This document shows positions 17,625 to 25,691 of a stretch of 64,000 nt of DNA, piece after piece (position 1 is the first letter of the stretch; each line of letters begins with the position of its first letter). The position numbers and the translations under genes are program-made. The notes below the pieces were generated by a model. That model was not told the origin of the DNA. It searched no databases and saw only the letters and a program-made list of their open reading frames with translations. The DNA comes from Alteribacillus bidgolensis (lineage in GTDB: Bacteria > Bacillota > Bacilli > Bacillales > Marinococcaceae): the NCBI RefSeq assembly GCF_002886255.1, contig NZ_KZ614149.1, positions 2,914,001-2,978,000 of the forward strand, read 5' to 3'.

Positions 17625-18634
17625 AGCTTTGACACTCCCCTGCGAGCGATATACACAAAAAATGGGCCGCCCACAAGCGCTGTCATAACCCCAATAGGGA
17701 CCTCCTGCGGCATGATTAAAATCCTGGCCAAAACATCAGCTGCCAACAGTAAAACAGCTCCAAGCAATGCCGAAAATGGTATAACCCATCTGTAATCATG
17801 GCCTGCAAAAAAGCGTGCGATATGTGGAATAACCAATCCAATAAATCCAACGGACCCGACAACTGCAATAGAGCTTCCTGCTAGAAGAACTACTATCGTT
17901 CCCATGACGCCTTTAACGACTTTAACATTTTGTCCCATGCCCTTTGCAATATCATCACCGGTAGATAGTAAATTAACAGCTTTCCCCATAAACAGTGCAA
18001 CCAGCATTGCTGATCCTATAAAAGGGAGAACAGGCAAGAGCATCTCCAGAGTTCTGCCGCTGATGGAACCTGCAAGCCAAAACAATACATCTTGAAGACC
18101 AGTTTCGTTTAACACTAATATCGCTTGTGTATACGATTGAAAAAGGGCACTGATGGCTGCTCCAGCCAATACAATTTTTATCGGAGTTAAACCGTTTCGT
18201 CCAAGGGAACCAAGAAAATACACTACCAAGGCTGCAACCGCAGCTCCCAAAAAGGCAATTCCCGTTAAATGAATGAGAGAAGAAATAGATAAAAACACAA
18301 CCCCGACAACTACAAAAAAAATCGCCCCTTGATTAATCCCAAATGTACTAGGTGAGGCTAAAGGATTTTTGGTGAGTGCTTGCATAAGTGCCCCGGCGAC
18401 AGCTAAACTGGCACCAATTACCGTTCCAATGACAGCCCTGGGAAGACGATCGGACTGAATAATAATATGCTCTGTTGATTCATCATCAAAGTCTGTAAAA
18501 GAAGAAAGGGCCTTTTCAAAAGAGATTGGTGTCTGACCGAACACAATGCTTGCTATAAAGGCCACACAAAATAATATTAATAACATGATTAATATAATGG
18601 GTTTTGATTTCTTAATGGAATGAAACTGCGTCAT
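17621..18634 (-). CDS. FecCD-family iron-siderophore ABC permease, first subunit
   Basis: 337 residues. The signatures LMQALTKNPLASPSTFGINQGA (~86-107) and GFIGLVIPHIARFF (~264-277) are those of FecCD permeases. Multiple hydrophobic helices span the protein. It lies 66 bases downstream of the siderophore-binding lipoprotein gene and overlaps the second permease gene. Fur-box-like sites upstream of the lipoprotein gene suggest iron repression of the whole operon. Confidence 0.94.
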   Translation of the reverse strand: MTQFHSIKKSKPIILIMLLILFCVAFIASIVFGQTPISFEKALSSFTDFDDESTEHIIIQSDRLPRAVIGTVIGASLAVAGALMQALTKNPLASPSTFGINQGAIFFVVVGVVFLSISSLIHLTGIAFLGAAVAALVVYFLGSLGRNGLTPIKIVLAGAAISALFQSYTQAILVLNETGLQDVLFWLAGSISGRTLEMLLPVLPFIGSAMLVALFMGKAVNLLSTGDDIAKGMGQNVKVVKGVMGTIVVLLAGSSIAVVGSVGFIGLVIPHIARFFAGHDYRWVIPFSALLGAVLLLAADVLARILIMPQEVPIGVMTALVGGPFFVYIARRGVSKL

Positions 18635-18700
18635 ACTCTCACACTTCCGTATTCAGAAACGAAGGAGAAAGAAACATACGTATTTCTTCCTCCAGTTCGT

Positions 18701-19669
18701 TTAATTTTCTAATTCAAAAATTTCATACAAATCATCGAGCATGTTATGAGCTGAAATGTATCCACCTGCAGCATTCCAGGCCACTTCTTCTACCATGTGA
18801 ACTTCATCGTTTTTGACAGCTTCTAATTCTTGCCATAAAGGATGTTTTGTCCATTCTTCGTACGTTTCTTCTATTTGCTCTGTTTCTGTGCCTGAATTAA
18901 AATTGAAAATGATTTCTGCATCTGCCTCTGGAATGCTTTCTTTTGAAGATAGTTTAATCCCCCATTCTTCCGGATTATCATGACCTTCAGGACGTGTAAA
19001 CCCGGCATCTTCAAGGATCCGTCCTGCATACCCCATATAGAATATACGGGCATGATCTGCGCGGAAATTCGTGATGGCAGCCTCTAATGGAAGAGCATCA
19101 CCCATTTTTTCTTTAAAGTCAGCGATACGTTCGTTATAATCTTCCATTAATTGATCGGCCTTCTCTGCTTTGTTGAGTGCCTGTCCAGTAATATCGAGTG
19201 TGTCTTTCCAATCATAAACAGCTTCTCCGACAACGGTGGGTGCAATGCTTGAAAGATCATCATATATGTCTTCATGTCTTGTTTTTGAAGCAATGATGAG
19301 ATCAGGACTAAGTTCTGCAATTGCCTCTAAGTTCGGCTGTGTTTCTTCCCCAACTAATTCTGCATCTTCAAGATCCTCTCGTAAGTATTCATAAACTGGT
19401 TTTTCTGTCCACGATTCCACGATGCCAGCAGGCTTTGTGTCCAGTGCGACAGCTATGTCGTTTGCTCCTTGATACAACGTAACGACTTTCTCAGGTGTAC
19501 CTTCTATTTCCGTTTCTCCCATCGCATGCTCTACTACTCTCACTTCTTCTCCATTATCCTTATTACTGCTCCCTTCCACTGATTGTGATTCTTCCTCTGT
19601 ACCGCACGCAGATAAAATCAAACCTGCAACAAAAAACGTAAACAATATAGATATTTTTTTGAACAGCAT
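18701..19669 (-). CDS. iron-siderophore ABC transporter substrate-binding lipoprotein
   Basis: 322 residues. The N-terminus is a lipoprotein signal with lipobox LSAC, so the protein is probably anchored at Cys22 outside the membrane. The rest is a periplasmic_binding_2 (FecB/BtuF-like) domain with PEKVVTLYQGANDIAVALDTKPAG near the start. The mature protein is rich in Glu and Asp, in line with a halophilic host. AGGGGG precedes the ATG. The siderophore type is not evident. Confidence 0.93.
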   Translation of the reverse strand: MLFKKISILFTFFVAGLILSACGTEEESQSVEGSSNKDNGEEVRVVEHAMGETEIEGTPEKVVTLYQGANDIAVALDTKPAGIVESWTEKPVYEYLREDLEDAELVGEETQPNLEAIAELSPDLIIASKTRHEDIYDDLSSIAPTVVGEAVYDWKDTLDITGQALNKAEKADQLMEDYNERIADFKEKMGDALPLEAAITNFRADHARIFYMGYAGRILEDAGFTRPEGHDNPEEWGIKLSSKESIPEADAEIIFNFNSGTETEQIEETYEEWTKHPLWQELEAVKNDEVHMVEEVAWNAAGGYISAHNMLDDLYEIFELEN

Positions 19670-19687
19670 TTTTTGACCCCCTACAAA

Positions 19688-19741
19688 TGATATCGATTAT
19701 CAATTTCACTCAAGTAAGTATATAATTGATAATCATTCTCG
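19688..19741. promoter_or_regulatory. two Fur-box-like sites upstream of the siderophore operon
   Basis: TGATATCGATTATCA (19688-19702) and TGATAATCATTCTCG (19727-19741) both fit the 7-1-7 consensus TGATAATNATTATCA with two or three mismatches. They lie 20-70 bases before the lipoprotein gene. Confidence 0.75.
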
Positions 19742-19833
19742 TCAATGGAAAGTTTCACTTTTAAAAATTTTATGTCTAATCTTTACATGACTTTTCATTT
19801 CTTTTGTGAGCAGTATTTGTTCCATTCCTAATT

Positions 19834-19872
19834 TTACCGCCAAGTCCTATGGCAGAAGACGTAGTTTTACTT
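19834..19872 (+). repeat. intergenic two-hairpin repeat, copy 5 (short fragment)
   Basis: Only the core TTACCGCCAAGTCCTATGGC and AGAAGACGTAGTTTTACTT part remains. Confidence 0.6.
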
Positions 19873-19877
19873 TATAT

Positions 19878-19915
19878 AAAAATAAGACCGACATGGCCGT
19901 TCTTTATCGGTCTTA
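19878..19915 (-). terminator. rho-independent terminator after the DUF2325 operon
   Basis: On the minus strand TAAGACCGA and TCGGTCTTA form a 9-bp stem followed by TTTTTATA. Confidence 0.8.
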
Positions 19916-19965
19916 CTTTGCTGGTTTTCTTAATATAAACCTCACAAAAGCACAACTGCAAAGCT

Positions 19966-20472
19966 TCACAGCGAATAACCTCTTCTACTTTTTACTCGCA
20001 TGATATGTTTGCCTGTTTTAAGGTCTACACCTCTTAACACCCATCCTTTTTCAGAGAAGGTCGTTTCCAGCCAATCCACCGATTGCAATAATATGTTTTG
20101 CTTTTTCTGCTTTGTTCCACTCAAAAACATCCATGCTTCTATAGAAGAAAAATTTTCTTGATTATCGTAAGCGATATACACACCATCAATCTGTTTACCA
20201 ATCGTCTTATCGGTAAAACGCAAATATCGGAAAACTTTCAGTGCTTCGTCCATAACAGCAGTTATTGAAGCAATAAAATCACCGACCGTTGAAAAGTCGT
20301 TGTAATCCAAGTACATCCACTTTCTTTTTATGTTAAGTAAGAGATCTTTCTCTGTAGAAATACGAGCATCTGCTATTTCTCTAAGAATCTCATTAAACAA
20401 CTGCTGTAAACATATCGGATCAGTAAATGACCTTCTATTACTACTTTCTATGTGTGCATTAAAGTCTTTCAC
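19966..20472 (-). CDS. unknown protein encoded with DUF2325 under probable Fur control
   Basis: 168 residues from a GTG start preceded by AGGAGGG. No signal peptide or membrane segment is seen, and I recognise no family. The sequence has an alpha-helical, charged first half and a WVLRGVDLKTGKHIMRV segment at the end. It follows the DUF2325 gene by 23 bases and shares its Fur-box-like promoter region, so it is probably made under iron limitation. Confidence 0.7.
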   Translation of the reverse strand: MKDFNAHIESSNRRSFTDPICLQQLFNEILREIADARISTEKDLLLNIKRKWMYLDYNDFSTVGDFIASITAVMDEALKVFRYLRFTDKTIGKQIDGVYIAYDNQENFSSIEAWMFLSGTKQKKQNILLQSVDWLETTFSEKGWVLRGVDLKTGKHIMRVKSRRGYSL

Positions 20473-20495
20473 TTACAACCCTCCTATATTTAAAT

Positions 20496-20810
20496 TTAGT
20501 GCCTTAATAATGGGCACTGCTTACAGACTTCGTTACAATTGGATAGTGACTGATAAATGGAGCACCAAGACCGTTTCGCATAACAAATGGGAATGCAGCG
20601 GTTTTTAGCTTTTACTGTCAATTTTTTTGAAATATTATGATTGATAAAATCAGTCAAAACTATCACCAAATCGATTCGTTCAGGAATGTCTTTATGGACC
20701 ATTTTCACTTTCCTGCCGCTGACATGTAAAATATGATGAAAACCTAGTTCATTTAACCTCACTGGAATAGAGCCAAGTTTGTCCGCTCCAACAATCATAA
20801 GAGATTCCAT
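20496..20810 (-). CDS. DUF2325 domain protein, iron-regulated
   Basis: 104 residues. The MIVGADKLGSIPVRLNELGFHHILHVSGRK start and the DLVIVLTDFINHNISKKLTVKAK segment are typical of DUF2325, a small Rossmann-like domain. The C-terminal 30 residues hold six cysteines (within CIPIC, SWC, NCNEVCKQCP), which could bind a metal or cluster. The ATG at 20810 has GGAGG nine bases before it; the longer frame starts inside the Fur box and is not used. Two identical Fur-box-like 15-mers lie directly upstream. Confidence 0.85.
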   Translation of the reverse strand: MESLMIVGADKLGSIPVRLNELGFHHILHVSGRKVKMVHKDIPERIDLVIVLTDFINHNISKKLTVKAKNRCIPICYAKRSWCSIYQSLSNCNEVCKQCPLLRH

Positions 20811-20833
20811 ATAGAACAACCTCCAAAAAGAAA

Positions 20834-20886
20834 TGAAAATGATTATCATCTAATGTTTGTCTTTATTTTATTGAAAATGATTATCA
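20834..20886. promoter_or_regulatory. two identical Fur-box-like sites before the DUF2325 gene
   Basis: TGAAAATGATTATCA occurs at 20834-20848 and again at 20872-20886. Each differs from the 7-1-7 Fur consensus TGATAATNATTATCA at one position. Confidence 0.85.
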
Positions 20887-21059
20887 ATGTCAATATTGTT
20901 CTATTTATATAAACCGCTCAGCTTCCTCTTTATTTCTTACATCCCTTAAGGTTACTGAAAAGCGCAAATATTTCGATTGCAAAGTGTACCTAAGGAATTA
21001 TAAAGTATATATCTTTTTCATTTTACACATATTAAAAACATGGAAAGGAGGTTATTTTT

Positions 21060-21521
21060 ATGGCTTTTACTATTTTTTTCTTTGCAGCTTGGCTCACTTT
21101 AGCTCTATTTGCAGTGATGCGAAAAAGATTATCTCTTATAGAAAATACATTTGTATTTATGGTTATTTTTGTGATCAATATTAATTGGGCTTGGATTATT
21201 TTTGAGGAGACGAATTTTGTTAAATTAACAACCGAGGGGATGGATTATACAGCCTTTTTGCTATTTAGAAGTATCATCATACCAATGATTTTAGTAATTC
21301 AATTAAATTTAATTCCAAAATTTAATACAGCTTTAGTTATTATTACATCCGTCATTATATTACTCTTTTTAACATATCTTTCCACCTTTTTTCATGTAAC
21401 AGATTACACAAAATGGAACTTAGGTTATGATGCCTTATACTACATTTTCCTTCATGTCATATCTTATTACAGCCTTCAGCTATTTAGAAAGACTGCCAAT
21501 AATGAGGTGAATTACTCATGA
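21060..21521 (+). CDS. membrane protein of unknown function, first of an overlapping pair
   Basis: 153 residues with about five hydrophobic segments (near 2-18, 28-45, 62-80, 89-110 and 126-142). AAAGGAGG stands before the ATG. It overlaps the next gene by four bases, so the two are translationally coupled and perhaps form one complex. I recognise no firm family. Confidence 0.75.
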   Translation: MAFTIFFFAAWLTLALFAVMRKRLSLIENTFVFMVIFVININWAWIIFEETNFVKLTTEGMDYTAFLLFRSIIIPMILVIQLNLIPKFNTALVIITSVIILLFLTYLSTFFHVTDYTKWNLGYDALYYIFLHVISYYSLQLFRKTANNEVNYS

Positions 21522-22015
21522 TCTTATGGGAGAGTTTTGATAAGAATGAAATAAGTATATTAATTATGTTTGTTATTGCTTATGCTGTTATATTTCTGCT
21601 TCCTAAGAAATTTACCGCCGAAATTACATTACTATTTTTATTATTCGGATTCACCATTGGGGTTTTACATGAATTTACAATTGGTGGAGGACTTATTGAT
21701 TTTTACAGGCTGAATGATTCAAATCGCTATGAAATATTTGATGTTATATATCATCTCTTATTTGCTCCCTTTGGCTACCTTTTTATTTATTTTTATGAAG
21801 TATTTAGAATTCATAAAATAACTTTTATATGGTATATCATAGCCTGGGCTTTGGTTGGTGTTGGAATGCAATGCATCTTTATATGGATGGACATTCTTCA
21901 ATTCCAAAACGGTTATGAGCTTATTTTTTCCTTTCCAATATTTTTAACGACCCAAACTATTACTGGCCTTTACTATGAACTCGTATTTTCAAGATTCAAG
22001 GTCCTAAAAGATTGA
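21518..22015 (+). CDS. membrane protein of unknown function, second of an overlapping pair
   Basis: 165 residues with hydrophobic segments near 13-30, 36-56, 77-96, 104-124 and 136-155. It starts within the stop of the preceding membrane gene (ATGA). Its size and topology resemble the 150-residue protein at 16016, which suggests a small local family. Function unknown. Confidence 0.75.
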   Translation: MILWESFDKNEISILIMFVIAYAVIFLLPKKFTAEITLLFLLFGFTIGVLHEFTIGGGLIDFYRLNDSNRYEIFDVIYHLLFAPFGYLFIYFYEVFRIHKITFIWYIIAWALVGVGMQCIFIWMDILQFQNGYELIFSFPIFLTTQTITGLYYELVFSRFKVLKD

Positions 22016-22114
22016 CTTTCTACCATTACAGCTTGTTTGAATATTTTCTCCGTTTAATAACAAATGGATGCAGGGTAAACAAACTGTACCATGATTATTA
22101 AGGAGGGAATATTC

Positions 22115-22882
22115 TTGCTGTTTTCTGGAAAATCTCTCGCTCGTTATTCTTTGGAAGCAACAGATGGTTCTATCGGTCGTATTGAAGATTTCTATTTTGA
22201 TGATGAATCCTGGGTCGTCCGTTATTTAGTTGTGAATGCTAACCCCTGGCTGCCTGGAGAAAAGAAGCTGCTTTCACCGATTTCCGTAGAACGCATTGAT
22301 CCAGTCGAACAAACCATTATAGTAGATTTAACGAAGGAACAAATTAAAAACGCTCCGCCGATGGACACAGATCGCCCAGTTTCCCGGCAGCAGGAAGTAG
22401 ATTTTCATCGCTATTTCGGGTACGGATTGTACTGGCCCGGTGTAAGCGGTGCCGGCTTGTGGGGAGGAAGCCCGATGGCACGTAATTTGGTCAATCAGGA
22501 TCCCTTTGAAGAAGAAGGTATGGAAGCAGGCCTGGCTGATACGAATCCAAACATGCGAAGTGTACGGGAAATCATCGGTGAATTTAGCGGATATGATGTT
22601 TCAGCCCTCGATGAAAAGGTCGGGCATGCCGATAATGTACTGATTAAAGACGGCTCTTGGGATATTCAATATATCGTAACCGATACCCGGCGCCTGCTGC
22701 CCGGCGAACATCACGTTATTTCTACAAGGGTTGTACAAGACGTAAACTGGACACAAGATCACATTAAATTAACAATGACAAAAGAAGAAGTGAAAAGAGC
22801 GCCTAAATATGACCCAGAAGATTTAACCACAACGGAAGAAAAACGTTTCTATGATCACTACCACACCTCTCACAGGACCTGA
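22115..22882 (+). CDS. PRC-barrel domain protein with two barrels
   Basis: 255 residues. The first PRC barrel is residues ~1-75 (ATDGSIGRIEDFYFDDESW), the second ~140-225 (EKVGHADNVLIKDGSWDIQYIVTDTR), joined by a linker with Gly-rich GVSGAGLWGG. The predicted start is TTG at 22115, because AAGGAGGG lies seven bases before it and inside the frame that begins with ATG at 22091. PRC-barrel proteins of this two-barrel type are common stress-associated proteins with no assigned reaction. Confidence 0.88.
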   Translation: MLFSGKSLARYSLEATDGSIGRIEDFYFDDESWVVRYLVVNANPWLPGEKKLLSPISVERIDPVEQTIIVDLTKEQIKNAPPMDTDRPVSRQQEVDFHRYFGYGLYWPGVSGAGLWGGSPMARNLVNQDPFEEEGMEAGLADTNPNMRSVREIIGEFSGYDVSALDEKVGHADNVLIKDGSWDIQYIVTDTRRLLPGEHHVISTRVVQDVNWTQDHIKLTMTKEEVKRAPKYDPEDLTTTEEKRFYDHYHTSHRT

Positions 22883-22949
22883 TTCTCTCGTTTCATAGCG
22901 CCGAGTTCATTATAGATATTGTTGAAAGTATTTTTTCAACATGAATAAG

Positions 22950-22982
22950 ACACCCCTTTTCTTGTAAAACGGGGTGTTTTAT
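22950..22982 (+). terminator. rho-independent terminator of the PRC-barrel gene
   Basis: ACACCCC and GGGGTGT form the stem, followed by TTTT. A second, smaller hairpin (GTTGAAA...TTCAAC, 22921-22940) comes before it. Confidence 0.85.
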
Positions 22983-23056
22983 CTGCTGTCTTCCGATTAC
23001 CAATTGGATGGGTTCTCGATAGGATTAGTGCGTTCACTTTCTGGAAATTTTTCAAA

Positions 23057-23148
23057 TACTCGCCGATTTGTATGATTTACTCGCCGTTTTCGGACGAATA
23101 CTAGCCGAACGCTGCCGAATACTATCCAAACAACAGAAAATACTCGCC
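23057..23148. repeat. array of five 8-nt motifs with exact 21-nt spacing (array 1)
   Basis: TACTCGCC at 23057, TACTCGCC at 23078, TACTAGCC at 23099, TACTATCC at 23120 and TACTCGCC at 23141. Every step is exactly 21 nt, the 13-nt spacers differ, and each motif is preceded by AA or TT. Arrays of the same kind lie at 24012 and 52985. Confidence 0.85.
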
Positions 23149-23227
23149 ACAACAAAAAACTAGCATAATTTGCCGCAGTTTAGAAAAGTCAATGTGATAA
23201 ACCCTGTCTTTAAACGTTCCGGAATAG

Positions 23228-23944
23228 TCAAATGGCAAAGCCTTTTACATTTTTAGTTGAAGTGGAAACAGAGAAAACGTGAAAAAATTTGCGGAATTGT
23301 TTATTTGTAATAGCAGGGCTGATGAGGAGAAAATAATCTACGAGTGTAAGGAGATGAGTATTCGGAGATTTTGCTGCACAAACCGGGCAGAACCAGCCTC
23401 CCTTTTTCTTTTGAAGGGGTAAATGAAAGCATTCCTCACAATAAACGCCTGTTTGTATATCGGATGGGACAATGGCAAATGGTTTGAACATATTTGGATT
23501 GGCAGGTTCGGAAGGTTATTTTTCTGAAGCCATGTATTTAGGTGGTCCTTCTGCCGATTTATTTGTAAAATCGGATCCGGAAAACCTTCTTCTTTGTCGT
23601 TTACTGTTCGAATAAGCTGGTGGAAAAATGGATTAAAATACAACGTTCCAGCTACGTTTTTCACTTCGAGGATGAGACAGAAGTTCATGGTTAAAATGAA
23701 AATATCGATCTGGAAAAATGTTTTGTCTTTACTGGGAAGGCGGATGTCGTGGAAAATGAGGTCTGTCTTTTTAGAAAGAGAGGATAAATAATAGTCAATG
23801 GACTGTCTGTTCGCCTCGATATCCCGCATAACTTTTTGCTAGTTCGTCCTCTAGCTTGCTTCTGCTTGGATGACCCGGCTCAACCCTGCGGAGCAAAGCT
23901 TCTGTTTTGAGTATTTTTAGAGGTAATTGCAATTCTTTTTTAAT
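23228..23944 (-). pseudogene. NERD domain (nuclease-related) protein, frameshifted and internally deleted
   Basis: The N-terminal frame (from about 23944, behind a GGAGG-like site but with ATT as the apparent first codon) reads KKELQLPLKILKTEALLRR and YAGYRGEQ. A frameshift near 23800 leads to the NERD core with the nuclease-like FFQIDIFILTMNFCLILEVKN segment. A second frame change near 23495 leads to a C-terminal zinc ribbon (CEEC and CPVC) and an ITNKQFRKFFHVFS helix. Compared with intact relatives as I know them, about 60 residues between the core and the ribbon are missing. Confidence 0.8.
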
Positions 23945-24011
23945 CGATGCCCTCGCCTCCTTTATTTTTTACCATAAATAGCGTGGAGGATAATTTCCTT
24001 TTCTTTTCCAA

Positions 24012-24103
24012 TACTATCCAAATTTGCTGATTTACTCGCCGTTCACATCAAAATACTATCCGAAAATATTCATTTACTCGCCAATAACCACCAAATACTC
24101 GCC
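24012..24103. repeat. array of five 8-nt motifs with exact 21-nt spacing (array 2)
   Basis: TACTATCC at 24012, TACTCGCC at 24033, TACTATCC at 24054, TACTCGCC at 24075 and TACTCGCC at 24096, all steps being 21 nt with unrelated 13-nt spacers. Confidence 0.85.
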
Positions 24104-24147
24104 ACACGTTAAAACAATGACTATCCTCTGCTAAATTAGCGAACGTC

Positions 24148-24262
24148 CTGTTCCAACGCATCGTGTAGCAGTAAGCCGAACTGGCTTGCACAGGACGCCG
24201 CCTGGCCTCATTATCATGAAAAGCCCCAAGCGGCCGGGCGTTAGAGCTATAGATGAAAACGC
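24148..24262. repeat. GC-rich palindromic intergenic element, copy 1
   Basis: It shares CGTCCTGT, then GCCGAACTGGCTTGCACAGGA, a closing GGGCG-type box and AACTTT-type end with 47124-47300, in the same order. The two copies differ in the middle. This resembles dispersed structured repeats of Bacillaceae. Confidence 0.6.
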
Positions 24263-24281
24263 CAAACTTTTATACTTTCTT

Positions 24282-24313
24282 AAAAAGGTCCGGCCATTTT
24301 CACAGCCGGCCCC
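24282..24313 (-). terminator. rho-independent terminator of the carbamoylase-aminotransferase operon
   Basis: On the minus strand GGGGCCGGC and GGCCGGACC pair, followed by TTTTTAAG, eight bases after the stop codon. Confidence 0.85.
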
Positions 24314-24320
24314 TTATGCT

Positions 24321-25691
24321 TTATTCCCATTTGCTGCTAACTGCTGTTAAAGCTTCATCTATGATAGTGATCATGTTTTCCATTTCTTGCTTCGTTATCA
24401 CAAGCGGCGGTGCGATGGCCACAATATTCATTCCTTCTTCAAAATCAAATGGACGAATAATAAGATTACGATCAAAACATTCTTCAACCAATGTATTCGC
24501 TGCTTTCACAGAATCATGAAATGGAAGAGACGCTTCAGGATCTTTCATCAGATCAAATCCTGCCAATAAACCGAGATTTCTTGGCTTAGCCACACAGCGA
24601 TGTTTATCTTGAAGGTATTGAAGGCCTTTTTTCAATTCATCTCCCATCTCCTTAGCACGAGCGACCAATCCATCTCGTTCGATTATTTCAATATTTTTCA
24701 GGCCAACAGCACATGCGGTAGGATGGCCGCTGTATGTGAAACCGTGGGCTAGTACATTATCGTATTGAACAATGACTTTGTTGACCTTTTCTGAAATGAG
24801 CACTCCGCCAAGTTGAGCGTAGCCGCTAGTAATTCCTTTCGCTATACACATAAGGTCTGGCGTTACGTTCCAATGATTCATTCCAAACATTTCACCCGTT
24901 CGTCCAAATCCGCAAATCACCTCATCAGCAATCATTAATACATTGTGCTCATCACAAAGTGCACGTACGGCTTCTACATATCCTTCCGGAGGCAAATGAA
25001 CGCCGCCTGCACCTTGAACTGGTTCTAAAATAACCGCTGCAACACGGTCTGCCCCTTCTTTTTCGATGATGCTGCGAATACAGCCTTTATAATCAGGATG
25101 GCTTCTATCACCAAGTTCACATTCCGTTAAGTGGGCTTTCGCATTTAAAATATCAGGATCTTTTGAACCAGAAAAATTACGGAATGCATCAATACCCGTT
25201 GCACGCTGCGCGGACACCGTTACGCCATGGTACCCTCTTTGAAGCGAAATGATTTTATTTTTTTGAGAATAGCCATGCTGCTGCCAATAAAACCGAGCCA
25301 GCTTAAAGGCCGTATCATTCGACTCTGATCCCCCCGATGTAAAGAAAACAGAATCAAGGGAACCCGGTGCTAATGCTGCCAATTTTTCTGCAAGCTGTGC
25401 AGCCGGTTTATTTGTAAAACCGTAAAATTGAGAACCATAGGCAATCTCAGCCATTTGCTCGTAAGCAGCTGCTGCTAATTCTTTTTGACCGTGTCCTGTA
25501 TTTACATTCCAAAGCATGGATACTCCGTCCATAAAAGACCGGCCTTCAGCATCTATGACGTTAACTCCGCTTCCTTTTGCAAACACCGCCTTTGGTCCTT
25601 GTTTGGCATGAAGATACGGGTTTGTCGTTGGATGAATGACGTGTTTTTTATCGATGGCAGAGATTTCATTGGTTGATGATGATTTAATCAA
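24321..25691 (-). CDS. class III aminotransferase, diamine/omega-amino acid:pyruvate type
   Basis: 456 residues. FFTSGGSESNDTAFKLAR (~117-134), D256 in IADEVICGFGRTG and Schiff-base Lys285 in CIAKGITSGY are the class III signatures. The start is TTG at 25691, with an AGGTGAG site, and it overlaps the end of the M20 hydrolase gene by eight bases, so both are in one operon. It is the closest paralogue in the window of the enzyme at 9035. Following a predicted carbamoylase, it would transaminate the amine set free by that enzyme. Putrescine or beta-alanine are both possible donors. Confidence 0.9.
   Translation of the reverse strand: MIKSSSTNEISAIDKKHVIHPTTNPYLHAKQGPKAVFAKGSGVNVIDAEGRSFMDGVSMLWNVNTGHGQKELAAAAYEQMAEIAYGSQFYGFTNKPAAQLAEKLAALAPGSLDSVFFTSGGSESNDTAFKLARFYWQQHGYSQKNKIISLQRGYHGVTVSAQRATGIDAFRNFSGSKDPDILNAKAHLTECELGDRSHPDYKGCIRSIIEKEGADRVAAVILEPVQGAGGVHLPPEGYVEAVRALCDEHNVLMIADEVICGFGRTGEMFGMNHWNVTPDLMCIAKGITSGYAQLGGVLISEKVNKVIVQYDNVLAHGFTYSGHPTACAVGLKNIEIIERDGLVARAKEMGDELKKGLQYLQDKHRCVAKPRNLGLLAGFDLMKDPEASLPFHDSVKAANTLVEECFDRNLIIRPFDFEEGMNIVAIAPPLVITKQEMENMITIIDEALTAVSSKWE

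Noticed and set aside
23057..24103. Possible CRISPR array
   Set aside because: The conserved word is only about eight bases, spacers are 13 bases, there are five units per array, and no cas gene is present.
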